In this document: positions 22,690 through 33,105 of the stretch, in pieces
How the letters are laid out: each line of letters opens with the position of its first letter
Position numbering within the stretch: position 1 is the first letter of the stretch
Assembly (NCBI RefSeq): GCF_027595985.1
Contig: NC_073302.1
Span: forward strand, 220,245,854-220,309,853
Length of the DNA stretch: 64,000 bases
Direction of reading: 5' to 3'
Origin: Sorex araneus
Lineage: Eukaryota; Chordata; Mammalia; Eulipotyphla; Soricidae
Translations under genes and position numbers: made by a program
Notes under the pieces: model-generated
The model's database searches: none
What the model was told of the DNA's origin: nothing
Seen by the model: the letters and a program-made list of their open reading frames with translations, nothing else

Positions 22690-23719
22690 ATAAATAACTT
22701 TTATTGAACCACTGTGAGACAGACCCTTAGAAAGCTGTTCATGATTGTATTTCAGTCATACAGTATTCCAACTCCCTCCACCAGTGTATACTTCCCAGCA
22801 ACAGTGTCCCCAGGTTCCCTCCCATCACCCCCCCCCCGCCCCCTGCCTGCCTCTATGGCAGGTGCTTTTCTTCTCTCTCTCTCCCCCACTCTCTCTCTCC
22901 CCTTTTGGCGTTGTGGTTTGCAATATTAATACTGGAAAGTTATCAAGAATATCCCTTTACTTTTAATCCTCAGATCGTGTTTAGCATGGTCATTCCCAGC
23001 TACTATTATCATAGCGCTTTCTTCTCTATCTTACTTACCCTCAGCCCCTGACCCCCCAAACTTGTGGTTAGTTCCAGCCATTGACCTATCCTCCTAATCC
23101 CTGTTTTACCTAGCCATAGATATTATTCTTCTACTATATATATATATATATATATAATATACCACAGATGAATGCAGTCATTCTATATCTGTCCCTCTCC
23201 TTCTGACTAATTTACTCAGCATGATACTCACTCATTTATAGGCAGTTTTCATGACTTCATTTTTCCTAACAGCTGCGTAGTATTCCACTGTGTAACTGTG
23301 CCATAGTTTCATAGTGCTGTAATGAATATAGGAGTGGAGAGATTGTTTCTGCTGTATATTTTTGAGCCCCCAGGGTATATTCCTAGAAGTGGTATTGCTG
23401 GGTCAAATGGGAGCTCAATTTTTAGAAACATCCATATTGTTTTCCAGAAAGGCGTGGGGCAGTTGGCATCCCCACCAACACCAACATCCTCACATCCATG
23501 CCAACACCGGTTGCTTTTGTTCTTTTGGATGTATGCCAGTCTCTGGTGTGAGGTGATATCTTGTTGTTGTTTTGATCTGCATCTCCCTGATGATTAGTGA
23601 TGAGCAATTTTTCATGTGCCTTTTGGCTGTTCAAATTCTTCTTTGAGAAAGTTTCTGTTCATTTCAGCACCCCATTTTCTTATGGGATTGGATGTTTTAT
23701 CTTGTAGAGTTCAACCAGT
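22690..23719 (-). mobile_element. 5'-truncated L1 in COG6 intron 1
   Basis: An exact 17-bp duplication, GTGCAAGGCTATTTTTT, lies at 22673-22689 and 23720-23736. Inside, on minus, are the decayed end of ORF2 (LVEL-type sequence at the 5' end, then the cysteine-rich region) and the 3' UTR with its C-rich tract at 22829. A (TA)n run interrupts it near 23134. Confidence 0.92.
23134..23156. repeat. (TA)n microsatellite
   Basis: About eleven TA units, within the L1 3' UTR. Confidence 0.95.
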
Positions 23720-24414
23720 GTGCAAGGCTATTTTTTTGCTGTCAATATGGAACTGATTATAAACAGCCTTACTATGTATGTCAGCCCAACCAATCAGTAT
23801 TTCAAAGTAACATGAAAATTAAGCAAGCCTGTTAGAATATTTGCTAATTCGGGTGTAGGAATTTATAGTTGTAGCATTGAGGCTTCTTTTGGCCACCGCA
23901 GGCTTTGCCCCTCTGTCCTCTCAGGTACCTCTTCTCCCTAGAGAACTCTCACTTGCTTGACCTTAGATAGCCCCGAGTTGTGTGGATTCGAAGCTTCCCG
24001 ATTCTGCTCCTGACATCCTTACGGAACCCCGTGTTTACCAACATGGCAGCTCCAGCCGGATACCTGACTGATGCCAGGGAAACTTCATGGGCTAGAATGC
24101 CAGTCTGCTCTCCCTGCTGCTGCTGGCCTGGGAGGAAAGAACATCGCCACTTACCAAGCAGGCAGGACGCATAGGAGTATTTTCTGAACCCTGTCACTTT
24201 GGCGAGTGTGGTCACACATCCAACCCACTTACAGATTCTGCAGGTCCTGCCTGGAAAAAATACAGTTAGCAGTTACTTCTTGTCATCTCCTGTGCTTCCA
24301 CCATGGCCTAGATTTCTCTCAGTTCTTGTTTGGATTTAGTTCTTTCTGCCTGTTCCCTTTCTTACTTCCCAACAAGTTGTAATACGTTTTTAACATTTAT
24401 TTTATATTTATTTA

Positions 24415-24582
24415 TTTTGGTTTGGGAGAGGCATACCTAGCAGTGCTTAGAGCTTACTACTGACTCTGCACTCAGGGGTCACTCTTGGCAGGCCTTGGGG
24501 GGCCATGTGGGGGCCCATGAGGATTGAACTGCTCAGCATGTGCCAGCCAAGTGCCCTACCACCATACTATTGCTCCAGCCCA
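24415..24582 (-). mobile_element. Diverged type A SINE
   Basis: CTAGCAGTGCTTAGAGCTTA through ACTCTGCACTCAGGGGTCAC to CTATTGCTCCAGCCC, with GGATTGAACTGC in the B-box position. Confidence 0.8.
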
Positions 24583-25199
24583 GAATACATTATAAAATGT
24601 GAAGCATGTTGTTACTTCTTTGTTTCCTTAAAACCTCTAGTAGTTTCACATAGCTCCAGTCACTCTGCCCCTCTGCTGCTGTAGGAGTTGTTGTTCTCTT
24701 TGTCTTCTGCCTGTGAAAGGCTTGCCTATGGTTGTTAATTTCCTGTCACTCAGGCTTGAATTCAAAAGATGCCACCAAGAAGCCTTCCTGTCTGAGTTCT
24801 GCTCCCAGCGAGACATTCCCTCACCCGAAAGTTGCCCAGGGTATACTCTTCTTTCATGTGTATCTTCCCAGAGAGAGTTTATCCACTCATAAGTTAAAAA
24901 TACATTTAGTCTTTTTTAAAGCAGTGTTATCATATCATAATGGTTCCACACTGTTCTGCGAACTATATCTCAAGCTCATAAAGAATTTTCAGGTTTGTTT
25001 TAAAAAATATGTCATCATTTCTTTAATGAGTTACCTTAGATGTTAAGATTATTTCCTATTTCAAACTAATCTTCAGTGAGTAACCAAGTGTATGTGCACA
25101 ATATACAGGTAAAACTATCTGTGTTAGGCTTTGAAAATAAATTTATTCCTCAGTAATGTGAAGGTCATCTAATTTTTTTTGTTTTATGTAACCAAAGCA

Positions 25200-25562
25200 A
25201 CTGTCACTGTCATCCCATGTTCATCAATTTACTCGAGCGGGCACCAGTAATGTCTCTATTACACTCAGCTCTGAGATTTTGGCAGCCTCTTCTTACTCTT
25301 CTTTCCCAATGGTTGGAGGCTCTTTCAGGGTCAGGGGAATGAGACCTATTGTTACTTTTTTTTGGCATATCGAATATGCCATGGGTAGCTTGCCAGGCTC
25401 TGCCGTGTGGGCAGGATACTCTAGGTAGCTTGCTGGGCTCTCCGAGAGGTATGTATATAACTGCTACTCTATTTTGGATATGAATATGCCACGGGGAGCT
25501 TGCCAGGCTCTCCCAAGTGGGCAATAGACTCTTGGTAGCTTGTCAGGTTCTCCAAGAGGGAG
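25200..25562 (-). mobile_element. Type B SINE with a duplicated body module
   Basis: The 3' end (CTGTCACTGTCATCCC on plus) is at the left. The body module from GAATATGCC to TCCGAGAGG occurs twice, at 25371-25449 and 25482-25560, about 79 bp each with 32 bp between. The tRNA-like head is missing. Confidence 0.75.
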
Positions 25563-26010
25563 AAATAGGCTATTAGATGTCTTATATTATAGCTATTACA
25601 TAATAGCTATTAGATGGCTATTAGATCTCTATTAGAAGAGAGCTATTAGCTCTCTTCCGGGAGCTTGGTTTTATAGTCTCTGGATGTTGGCCGTTGATGG
25701 GATTACACAGGCCGGGGGCAGTCTCTGGGTGTGATTGCCTAGCTACTGGAAAATGGGGGATCTGGATGGAAGATTCCCAGTCCTGATCTGAGCAGCCTTG
25801 GAGCCTGAGTCCCACAAAGCTGGGTTCCTCTGCCGGTTCCTTCATGTGTGAGGCTTGTTTGAACATGTGGAGAGGGGCCTTGAGCATGGCTGTGGCTAGG
25901 TTCCGGAGGTCTTCAACCCAAAGCAAATTGTTTGAAAATGAAAACTTGATTTGCAGTTAAAAGAGTGCTTGAATATTATTACCAGTTTTCTTCTTTTGTC
26001 ACCTATACAG

Positions 26011-26154
26011 GAGATGTTGGAAGCTCTCAAGGCACTGTCAGTATTTTTCACTGAAAACAATTTGCGGACTCGAAGAAATTTACGTGGAGATATTGAACGG
26101 AGAAGTTTGGCAATTAATGAGGAGTTCGTAAACATTTTCAAGGAAGTAAAGGAA
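26011..26154 (+). CDS. COG6: COG6 exon 2 (residues 52-99)
   Basis: The acceptor is CCTATACAG|GAG and the donor GAA|GTATGT; 144 bases, 48 codons, phase 0 at both ends. It encodes [19 protein letters not shown], then the strongly conserved [20 protein letters not shown] segment, and ends FKEVKE. This is part of the N-terminal helical bundle and coiled coil thought to form lobe B contacts. Because both ends are in phase 0, skipping it would keep the frame. Differences from human, from memory, are few and conservative. Confidence 0.96.
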
Positions 26155-26324
26155 GTATGTAAACTCTTTTAACATTTAATTTGAACTTAGTGTATGTCCA
26201 GCTCTGTACTAGTAAGTTTTTATGTATTAGGCTGATATCTTTGCTATTCATGTGCCTTGCTTACATAGGAAATGTACAACAGAAGCAAATCGATCTTTCT
26301 TTGGATTAGCATACGTTCTTTTTT

Positions 26325-26495
26325 CCTCTTTTCTTTTTCGGTTATTGGCCCACACCAGGCAGTGTCAGAGATTACTCTTGGGTCTGTGCTCGGGCATCAG
26401 TGTTGGTGGTGTTTGGGGGACTGTGTGCAGTACTGAAGGACAGACTTATGTTGGTCGTGTGAAAGTAAGCACCTCAACATTCGTACTAGCTCTCT
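26325..26495 (-). mobile_element. Old SINE
   Basis: TGGCCCACACCAGGCAGTGT and GAGATTACTCTTGGGTCTGT keep the minus body order. The head has decayed beyond the B box. Confidence 0.55.
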
Positions 26496-26511
26496 TAACC
26501 CTTTTGTGATA

Positions 26512-26660
26512 TTATTTTTTGTAGTGGGGGGTAGGGTGGGAGGCAGACCCAGTGAAATTCAGGGATCACTCCTGGCAGATCCAGGAGTATGGGATGCTGG
26601 GAATCAGACCTGGGCTGTGCTAGGCAAGCACCCTAACCACTGTGCTACCTCTCCGACCCC
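26512..26660 (-). mobile_element. Diverged type A SINE
   Basis: GGGATCACTCCTGGCAGATC, GGGATGCTGGGAATCAGACC, GGCAAGCACCCTAACCACTG and a terminal CTCTCCGACCCC give the full minus order. Confidence 0.8.
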
Positions 26661-26945
26661 ATTGTGATTTCATAAAGCTCCTGCTATATAAGCACATCAA
26701 TAATTTTTGTTCCTTAAACATGCATAGATCATAATCTAACCAGTTACTATGACGTTGACATGATTCTTGCCAGTGACAGTGCCAAACTTCTCTTCAGCCA
26801 TGAATAACCGTTTCTTCATGCATAGTGTTCCTGACTTGGTGATTGTTTGGAGTCAGGTGACAAGTACATGACAGACCACCACAACCTTTGGACATATTTT
26901 GAAAATTCTCCATATTCAAATATTTTTAGATGTTTATCTTATTCC

Positions 26946-27198
26946 GGGGCTGGACGATAGCACAGCGGGTAGGGCGTTTGCCTTGCACATGGCCGAAATG
27001 GGTTCGATTCCTCTGCCCCTCTCGGAGAGCCTGGCAAGCTACCGAGAGTATCCTGCCCCTGCGGCAGAGCCTGGCAAGCTACCCATGACGTATTCTATAT
27101 GCCAAAAACAGTAACAACAAGTCTCACGATGGAGACGTTACTGGTACCCGCTCGAGCAAATCAATGAGCCATGGGATAACAGTGATACAGTGATACCA
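26946..27198 (+). mobile_element. Shrew SINE, type B
   Basis: Head GGGGCTGGACGATAGCACAG, B box GGTTCGATTCC at 27001, paired CTGGCAAGCTACC motifs, and the tail GATAACAGTGATACAGTGAT. No poly(A) follows. Confidence 0.92.
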
Positions 27199-27544
27199 GT
27201 AATTCTTTAATTGGAGAAAAAAAAGATTGTTTTTTTTTTAAAGCATCCTTTAACCTTTTACACCTTTGGACCAGTCTGTGGACTGATAGTTTTAATGGTT
27301 GTGGTAGCTCAGTGGTTTTCTGCCTTTTTGCACCTGGGATGGGCACCGGTTCATCTCTGACAGTTGAGTACCACTGCCCTGTTTCTGGGACTAGCCTCTT
27401 CAAGAAATATAAAGGCCCAGAATTATAACCTAGAAGATCTCTGAATTTTAGTAATATATATCACAATATATGATTTCTGCTTTAAAAGTCAGATCTACTG
27501 AGCATACTGTGATAGCTGAAGCAAATATTCGGTGTATTATTCTT

Positions 27545-27705
27545 TTTTTTCCCTCCCCATTTCTGGGCCATACCTGGCGATGCTCAAGGGTGACTCCTGG
27601 CTCTGAAGTAAGGGATCCCTCCTGGAAGGCCTGAGGGACCGTCCCAAATGCGGGGAATGGAACGCACAGCAAGAGCCCTGCCTGCTGTATTACCTCTCCA
27701 GCACC
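27545..27705 (-). mobile_element. Diverged type A SINE
   Basis: The T-run at 27542 (tail), CATACCTGGCGATGCTCAAG, GTGACTCCTGGCTCTGAAGT and a terminal CCTCTCCAGCACC. Confidence 0.75.
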
Positions 27706-27954
27706 TTGTTGACTTACTCTTGGCCTGGACACGGATAATGTGGTACTCCCTAGGTTGAGCAGTGAGGTGTGAGGGAAAGATGGGATTAGTTTATAGGTTA
27801 GCTATTGCTGATACCGATATTTTGGAAGTAAGCTTCCTTTACTTTGCACTGCAAAGCAGCTTAGAGTTTAATAGTCTGATTACACCTATGACAAAACAGA
27901 GAGGGCATTTGAAACTATCTTGTACTGGGATTTTATAATTCAGAGTATTTCATT

Positions 27955-28118
27955 TTTTTGTTATTGGGCAGGGCGATGCCTGCCAGTGCTTGGGGGTCTG
28001 GTATGCATGGGGATCAATGTCCATTGTGGCCACACCTAAGATGCTGGGGAGTGATGCTCAATCTCACAAATGTGGGCTCTGGGCTTTATCCACTTAAGCC
28101 ACATTATAGCTCCTCAGT
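27955..28118 (-). mobile_element. Old SINE
   Basis: GGGCAGGGCGATGCCTGCCA and AGTGCTTGGGGGTCTGG match the start of the minus body; the head end is only suggested by TTATAGCTCCTCAG. Confidence 0.45.
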
Positions 28119-28274
28119 ATTTCATAAAGTTAAAGGATTCTGTAGTTTCTGTTTTAATTAAAAACTATAAATTATTATAGAAAAGTTAGATAATAAGACC
28201 ATAGGTAGGACAAATACTTATGATCCTATTACTCATAAATATGGTCAATATTTTATTCTACCATCTTCTCTATG

Positions 28275-28278
<4 letters not shown>

Positions 28279-28310
<32 letters not shown>
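28279..28310. repeat. (AC)16 microsatellite
   Basis: Thirty-two bases of perfect AC repeat in intron 2. Confidence 0.98.
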
Positions 28311-28314
<4 letters not shown>

Positions 28315-28721
28315 ATGTGTGTTTATTTTTCCTTTCTATAAAATGGGAAGGTATTGCGACCAAGCTCTCAGGCCCATAGCCAGAACAACACTGGGAGTGA
28401 CCTTGTGCTCCTAATGTAAAAAATGAGATAGTATTTTATGTATTGTTTTATAATTAATTTTTACTTTATATACTTTTCACACCAACAAATGTACTTAAAC
28501 ACACATGTATATTATACAAACACATGTGTATACAAGCAGATGCACAAACATACATTCCCATTGTTAGTTTTTGCAGATTTCCATTGTGTTGGCACTGTTT
28601 TATATTTTTCATTGATTCTACACCTCTTCTGTTGATCATTCCCTCACACACTTGTTGCATAGGCATCTGATGAATTCCTTAGGGTAAATTCTTAGTATTA
28701 GAATTCCTGAACAAATTAATG

Positions 28722-28922
28722 TTTTTTTTTTTTTTTTTGGAGGGGGTACCTCTCAGGCAGTGCTCAGGGACCTGGGGTCATGCTGGCTGTGCGTGACCAT
28801 GTGTCCCTCAGTGCTCAGGGCCTTAGGGCTGCAGCCTTACGTGTTGGTGGGCAACTTGTGCTCCAGAGCTAGAGTGCCACAAGTTGTGTTTCCTAGTCAC
28901 AGTGCTCTCTCCTTAACCCAAA
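28722..28922 (-). mobile_element. Old SINE
   Basis: A T-run of about 16 at 28722 (tail), then CTCAGGCAGTGCTCAGGGAC and CAGTGCTCTCTCCTTAACCC at the head end. Confidence 0.55.
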
Positions 28923-28929
28923 GGTAATG

Positions 28930-29090
28930 TTTATTTTGGAGGGGAGCATGCGTGGCTCAGTGCTGTGGGGTCACCCCTGGCAGTGTCTGTGCCAGGAGGC
29001 CATGTGATACAGCATCCAACCCAGAACATCACACCTCTGGGACTAGGGTTGCCCCGAAGCCATATTCTGAGTCCCAGACAGTAATAGTTT
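28930..29090 (-). mobile_element. Old SINE, partial
   Basis: GTGGCTCAGTGCTGTGGGGT and CACCCCTGGCAGTGTCTGTG resemble the minus body; the head is not recognisable. Confidence 0.4.
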
Positions 29091-29099
29091 TCTTTAAAT

Positions 29100-29282
29100 G
29101 TTTTTGTTATTGTCGTGGTATTTTGGTTGAGGGCCACGCCTGGCAGTGCGCAGTGGCAGCTCCCAGTTCTGTGCTGTTTGGGTTACTCTCTGGTGCTCGG
29201 GACCATATCTGGTGCCGTGATCGGATCAGGCTGGAATATGTCCAAATGCCTTAACCCCTGTACTATTTCTCTGGTCCCCAAC
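29100..29282 (-). mobile_element. Old SINE
   Basis: GGGCCACGCCTGGCAGTGCG, GGGACCATATCTGGTGCCGT and the terminal CTATTTCTCTGGTCCCC. Confidence 0.65.
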
Positions 29283-29402
29283 ATTAATATTTTAATGCAT
29301 TTTTAAAATTTTCATGCCTTCTAAAATGATTACTAGTTTCTTTACAGCTTTTTAAATACGAGGTATTCTTTCTTAATCATTTCCAGTTTTAAATATGGCA
29401 GC

Positions 29403-29670
29403 TTGAGGCTGGAGAGGTAGTGAGGGGCTAGGGTACATGCTTGCATGTGGCTGACTCTGGTTTGATCCCTGGCACTGTAAATGGTCCCCAAGCGTCACTG
29501 GGTACAGTCCTGGAGGCCCCAGGGTGCTCCCTAGCACTCCCGGGTCCGAGCAGCATTGTGACCCTTGGGCCTTGTATTGAGCTACCAGCACTGCAAAGAG
29601 GGACCCCCCCAAGCCCACGAAGCACCACTGCAAGCCTCCCCTCAGCTGTGTGAATAAATGTGGTGTCTTT
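29403..29670 (+). mobile_element. Diverged SINE, plus copy
   Basis: GAGGCTGGAGAGGTAGTGAG (head), GGTTTGATCCC (B box at 29459), and a tail region with TGTGAATAAATG. Confidence 0.65.
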
Positions 29671-29783
29671 GATCTGCTTTGGCAGAGAATCGAATCATAG
29701 AACAGAAATCAGCACTTGGTTAAGAGAAGCAAAACTTCTTTAACAAAAAGTAGGATGCTGATTGTTGCTTTTCTCCTTTTCAG

Positions 29784-29855
29784 GAACTGGAAAGCATAAG
29801 TGAAGACGTTCAGGCAATGAGCAGCTGCTGCCAAGATATGACAAGTCGCCTACAG
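29784..29855 (+). CDS. COG6: COG6 exon 3 (residues 100-123)
   Basis: A short exon of 72 bases (24 codons, phase 0 at both ends). It encodes [19 protein letters not shown] and ends TSRLQ. The acceptor is CTTTTCAG|GAA after a pyrimidine tract and the donor CAG|GTTCTG, which has T at +3 where a purine is usual. The residues continue the predicted coiled coil begun in exon 2. Confidence 0.94.
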
Positions 29856-30974
29856 GTTCTGTGTCTGGCAGGTTTAAGCTTAGTTCTTGGTCTAGAGTCA
29901 ACTTTCGGGCGTTGCTATATAAGTGTGTAAGATGTGTGGAAATGTAATATATTGTATCCTACAGGAAGTTCAAATATAAATATTATGCTCATTATTTTTT
30001 TTACTCAACATATCCTTGTATTTCTTTGGGTAATTGTTAACTAATATTGTTCTATTAACTTCAGAAGTTTTTAGATTTTGATTTAGTGAGTACAGACCTA
30101 ACCGTAGAACTTAGATAAGTCCTTTGAGTCTTATGTATGTCCAGCAGAAGTAAATTTCTTTGTGAAAAAGCACAAGCTGTGTCTACACCAAAGAGATGCC
30201 TAGCAAAGACTCATCTTGATTATGATTTTAATTTGGGGTCTGTTTGTTAAAGTTTACAGGCTCTATTGACTATTAACATTCAAAACCTCTAGTTTGATTG
30301 CACAAGTAGCGTTTTGTGTAGTTATCTTCGATTAGTTATTTTTGGAAGCGAATTGTGGGAACAATTCACCTAGGAATCAGTCATGTTTAGGTCTATTTTC
30401 TTTCATATTCTTTTTCCAAATATATAGAACTAAGATTCTCCTGGAATTATTGATAGTTGCAGTGACTCTGGTGAATTATTGATCCTATTAATACACTGCA
30501 AACTACTTGCATGATTTCTCTCTAGAAATAGCCAGTTTCTATTTTCTGTAAAATTTTAACTTATGTAGCCTTGTCTAAATTTTTATGTTCTTAATAGTAT
30601 GTCACACACTATTGAAATATGTAGTCTCTAGATTTTTTGTTAATTTTACAGTATTCAACCATGTAGCCTTTAATAATTATTGCCACTTCGCATTATTTTG
30701 CACGTATTACTTTTGTTTCATAGTGATTGATTTTCACTCTTTAACTTTTTCTTTTCTACCATGATGCAATGCCTTTTCTCAAACTTTATAAAATTTTCTA
30801 TTTTATACTCATGTATTTTTTATAGTATTTTATATTTTTGTGTTAGATTTGATTCTCCTTTTCTTGTTTTAATAGTAGTTCCTCTTTTTTCTGGTTTTTA
30901 TCCTTTCATTTCTGCTTTTTGCCACACCTATATTTATGTGTAAAAAGGTTAAAGGTTTTATTCTTTTTATTTTA

Positions 30975-31145
30975 TTTTTTAGTATTCTTGGGCCACACCC
31001 ACTGCTGCTCTGGGCTTAATCCTGCCTCTATGCTCGGAGTTCATTCCTGGCAGACTTGGGTACCATTTGGGGTGCTGAGCATCAAATCTGGGTTGGCTGC
31101 GTGCAAGGCAAGCACTCTAGTCACTATCCTGTCTCTCTGGCCCCC
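30975..31145 (-). mobile_element. Diverged type A SINE
   Basis: TTGGGCCACACCCACTGCTG, GGGGTGCTGAGCATCAAATC, GGCTGCGTGCAAGGCAAGCA and terminal CTCTCTGGCCCC. Confidence 0.8.
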
Positions 31146-31191
31146 AAAAGTTTTTATTCTTGCTGTTCTTTTCAAGACTGTTTATAAGGAT

Positions 31192-31283
31192 ATCTTTTTA
31201 AATTTAAAAAAAAATTTTATTTTTAAAAATTTATTCTTTTATTGAATCACCATGTGGAAAGTTACAAAGCTTTCAGGTTTAAG
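31192..31283 (-). mobile_element. Tiny 5'-truncated L1 (last part of 3' UTR)
   Basis: A 10-bp duplication TTATAAGGAT (31182-31191 and 31284-31293) encloses only the T-rich tail, TTGAATCACCATGTGGAAAG and CTTTCAGGTTTAAG. Confidence 0.85.
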
Positions 31284-31429
31284 TTATAAGGATTTTTTAT
31301 AAGCATTTTAAATCCCAATATGTCATCATCTGTTTTGTCATCTGCTTTTCATGACACTGTCCTCTGTAACTCTCATTCCTCATTTCTGCTGTTTTCCATC
31401 CAGGATCTTGTACCATGAATGTGGTGCTG

Positions 31430-31515
31430 CTTTGACCCGGTGGTGCTGGGGATCAAACCAGGGTTTGCTGTATGCAAGGCATGCACTTTAGCCCCTGCTC
31501 CATCATCCCAGCCCC
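31430..31515 (-). mobile_element. SINE head fragment
   Basis: GGGGATCAAACCAGGGTTTG, GTATGCAAGGCATGCAC and CATCATCCCAGCCCC keep only the tRNA-like third of the element. Confidence 0.65.
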
Positions 31516-31747
31516 AGGAGCATTATTTTAACAAATATTAAAGTGTAAATGCCTTTTTATATTGAAAAAGTACTATATATGTTTTCAAAATGATTCAAGG
31601 GAGAGTAAAGGTAAAAGTGGATTTTTAAAGTGAAATGACAGCAGGAAAGATAAGCCTCTAATGAAGTTACTGTCTAAAAAGCTGCCACGGGAGCTGTCAC
31701 GTTCAGTCCCTTCCTTAGAAGGTAGTGGTTGGTCTCAGTGATTAGAA

Positions 31748-31928
31748 ATACCTGCTTTGCTCTGAGTGGTAGTACACAGGTAGAGCACTTGCCTGACAGG
31801 GTTCTATCCTGGCACCCATCAGCTCCTCTGAGCCTGCCAGGAATGACCCCTGAGTGCAGAGAAAGGAGTAAGCTCTGAGCACCACTGGGTGTAGGCAAAA
31901 ACTAAAAGCAAAACAAAAAAAACAAAAT
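31748..31928 (+). mobile_element. Diverged type A SINE
   Basis: GTGGTAGTACACAGGTAGAG (A box), GGGTTCTATCC (B box at 31799), CCCTGAGTGCAGAGAAAGGA, A-rich tail at 31910. Confidence 0.75.
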
Positions 31929-31939
31929 CTACTATTTTT

Positions 31940-32060
31940 AGGATGGGAACATAATTCAAGGGTTACATTTGGCATTTGCCTTGCACAAATTTCAGTCCCT
32001 GGCACCTCCTATGGCTCTCTAGGCATTACCAAGAATGGCCTCCAAAAAAACAGAATTTAT
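31940..32060 (+). mobile_element. Old SINE head fragment
   Basis: GGCATTTGCCTTGCACAAAT and TTTCAGTCCCTGGCACCTCC follow the plus order; ends in an A-run near 32046. Confidence 0.5.
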
Positions 32061-32217
32061 GTGTTTGTGTGTGTGCACACATGCATATACTGTTTTCATG
32101 TACTAGTGATGTAGAAGGAAAACAATTTTATAAAACTTTTTTAGTCAGTGGGGTTACTAATTTGCTGATGTATAATAAAATTGAAATGTACTTATATTAA
32201 ACCTGTTTATTGTTTAG

Positions 32218-32276
32218 GCTGCAAAGGAGCAGACTCAGGATTTAATAGTAAAAACAACTAAACTTCAAGCTCTAGG
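32218..32276 (+). CDS. COG6: COG6 exon 4 (residues 124-142 and two bases of 143)
   Basis: 59 bases, acceptor TTTAG|GCT and donor GG|GTAAGT. It encodes AAKEQTQDLIVKTTKLQAL plus the first two bases of a glycine codon completed by exon 5. The first 17 residues match the expected COG6 sequence. The last three (A-L-G, counting the split codon) differ from the S-E-S I recall for human, while the length is unchanged. An L1 3' UTR fragment starts within 20 bases of the donor. Confidence 0.93.
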
Positions 32277-32292
32277 GTAAGTTTTTCTTTCC

Positions 32293-32500
32293 TTTCTTTT
32301 TTATTTTTAAAATTTTTTATTTATTGAATCACTGTGATGTACAGTTACCAAGTTTTCATGATTGAGTTTCCGTCATACAGTGATTGAACATCCATCATTT
32401 TACCCATGTACATTTTCCACCATTAGTGTCCCCAGTATCCCTCCTGCCACCCCCACTCCACCCCCTGCCTCAAGGGCAGAAACTTTCTTTCTTGGTAACT
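32293..32500 (-). mobile_element. L1 3' UTR fragment next to exon 4
   Basis: TTATTGAATCACTGTGATGT, the CACCATTAGTGTCCCCAG region and the C-rich tract at 32443-32467 are the family's 3' UTR. It begins within 20 bases of the exon 4 donor. No clear target duplication was found. Confidence 0.8.
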
Positions 32501-32756
32501 TTTTGTTTTTATAGCTACTTCATTAATTTGAACAAGAAGCACAAAAAATGTTAACTCCAAATCAGTGTTAAGATTAAATAATAAAACTATGATTCGGAAC
32601 TAAAACAACATATAAGGACCTGAAATTTTGTGCAAGAGTAAAATAAACTTATAACAATACTTTAGTTATAGTAAATTTGATATTGGAGTTGAGAGACTGT
32701 TCCTTCTTTGAAGGTAATGTTATTTGCTACCAAGTTAAAAAATGAATTTTTGGGGG

Positions 32757-32905
32757 GCTAGAGTTATATTACAATGGATAGGGCATTTGCCTTGTATGTG
32801 CTATGATCTCTGGCACCACATATGGTCTCTGAATCCCACCAGTAGTGATCCCTGAGCACAGAGCCAGGAGTAAGCCCTGAATACTACATAGCGCTGGCCA
32901 AAACT
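32757..32905 (+). mobile_element. Diverged type A SINE
   Basis: GGATAGGGCATTTGCCTTGT (head), CATATGGTCTCTGAATCCCA, and CAGAGCCAGGAGTAAGCCCT. Confidence 0.75.
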
Positions 32906-32944
32906 CATTTTTTAAAGAAAGGATTGCTTTTAGTTTATTTTCTT

Positions 32945-33105
32945 TTATTTTTGGCTTTGGAACCACTGCTGGCTATAGTTAGGGCTTACTCCTGGCTCTG
33001 CTCTGTTGAATTTTGGCAGTCTCGGGACCATGTGTGGTACTGAGATTGGACCCAAGTTGGACGTGTGGAAAGTAGGTGCCTCATTCACTCTATACCTCCA
33101 GCCCC
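32945..33105 (-). mobile_element. Diverged type A SINE
   Basis: GGGCTTACTCCTGGCTCTGC, CGGGACCATGTGTGGTACTG and terminal ATACCTCCAGCCCC. It converges with the preceding plus copy 40 bp away. Confidence 0.75.

Larger units (their letters stand above)
20478..26010 (+). other. COG6: COG6 intron 1 (content)
   Basis: Between the CpG island and exon 2 lie the repeats listed separately. The remaining stretches, 21890-22110, 23740-24410 and 24590-25200, look like unique AT-rich sequence without coding signal. Confidence 0.7.
26155..29783 (+). other. COG6: COG6 intron 2 (content)
   Basis: Densely packed with decayed SINEs, listed separately. The stretches without an assigned repeat, 26665-26940, 27200-27540, 27706-27950, 28311-28720 and 29283-29402, show no coding signal. 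Confidence 0.6.
29856..32217 (+). other. COG6: COG6 intron 3 (content)
   Basis: The stretch 29856-30970 is unique-looking AT-rich sequence without repeats or coding signal. The remainder holds the SINE and L1-tail copies listed. Confidence 0.65.
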
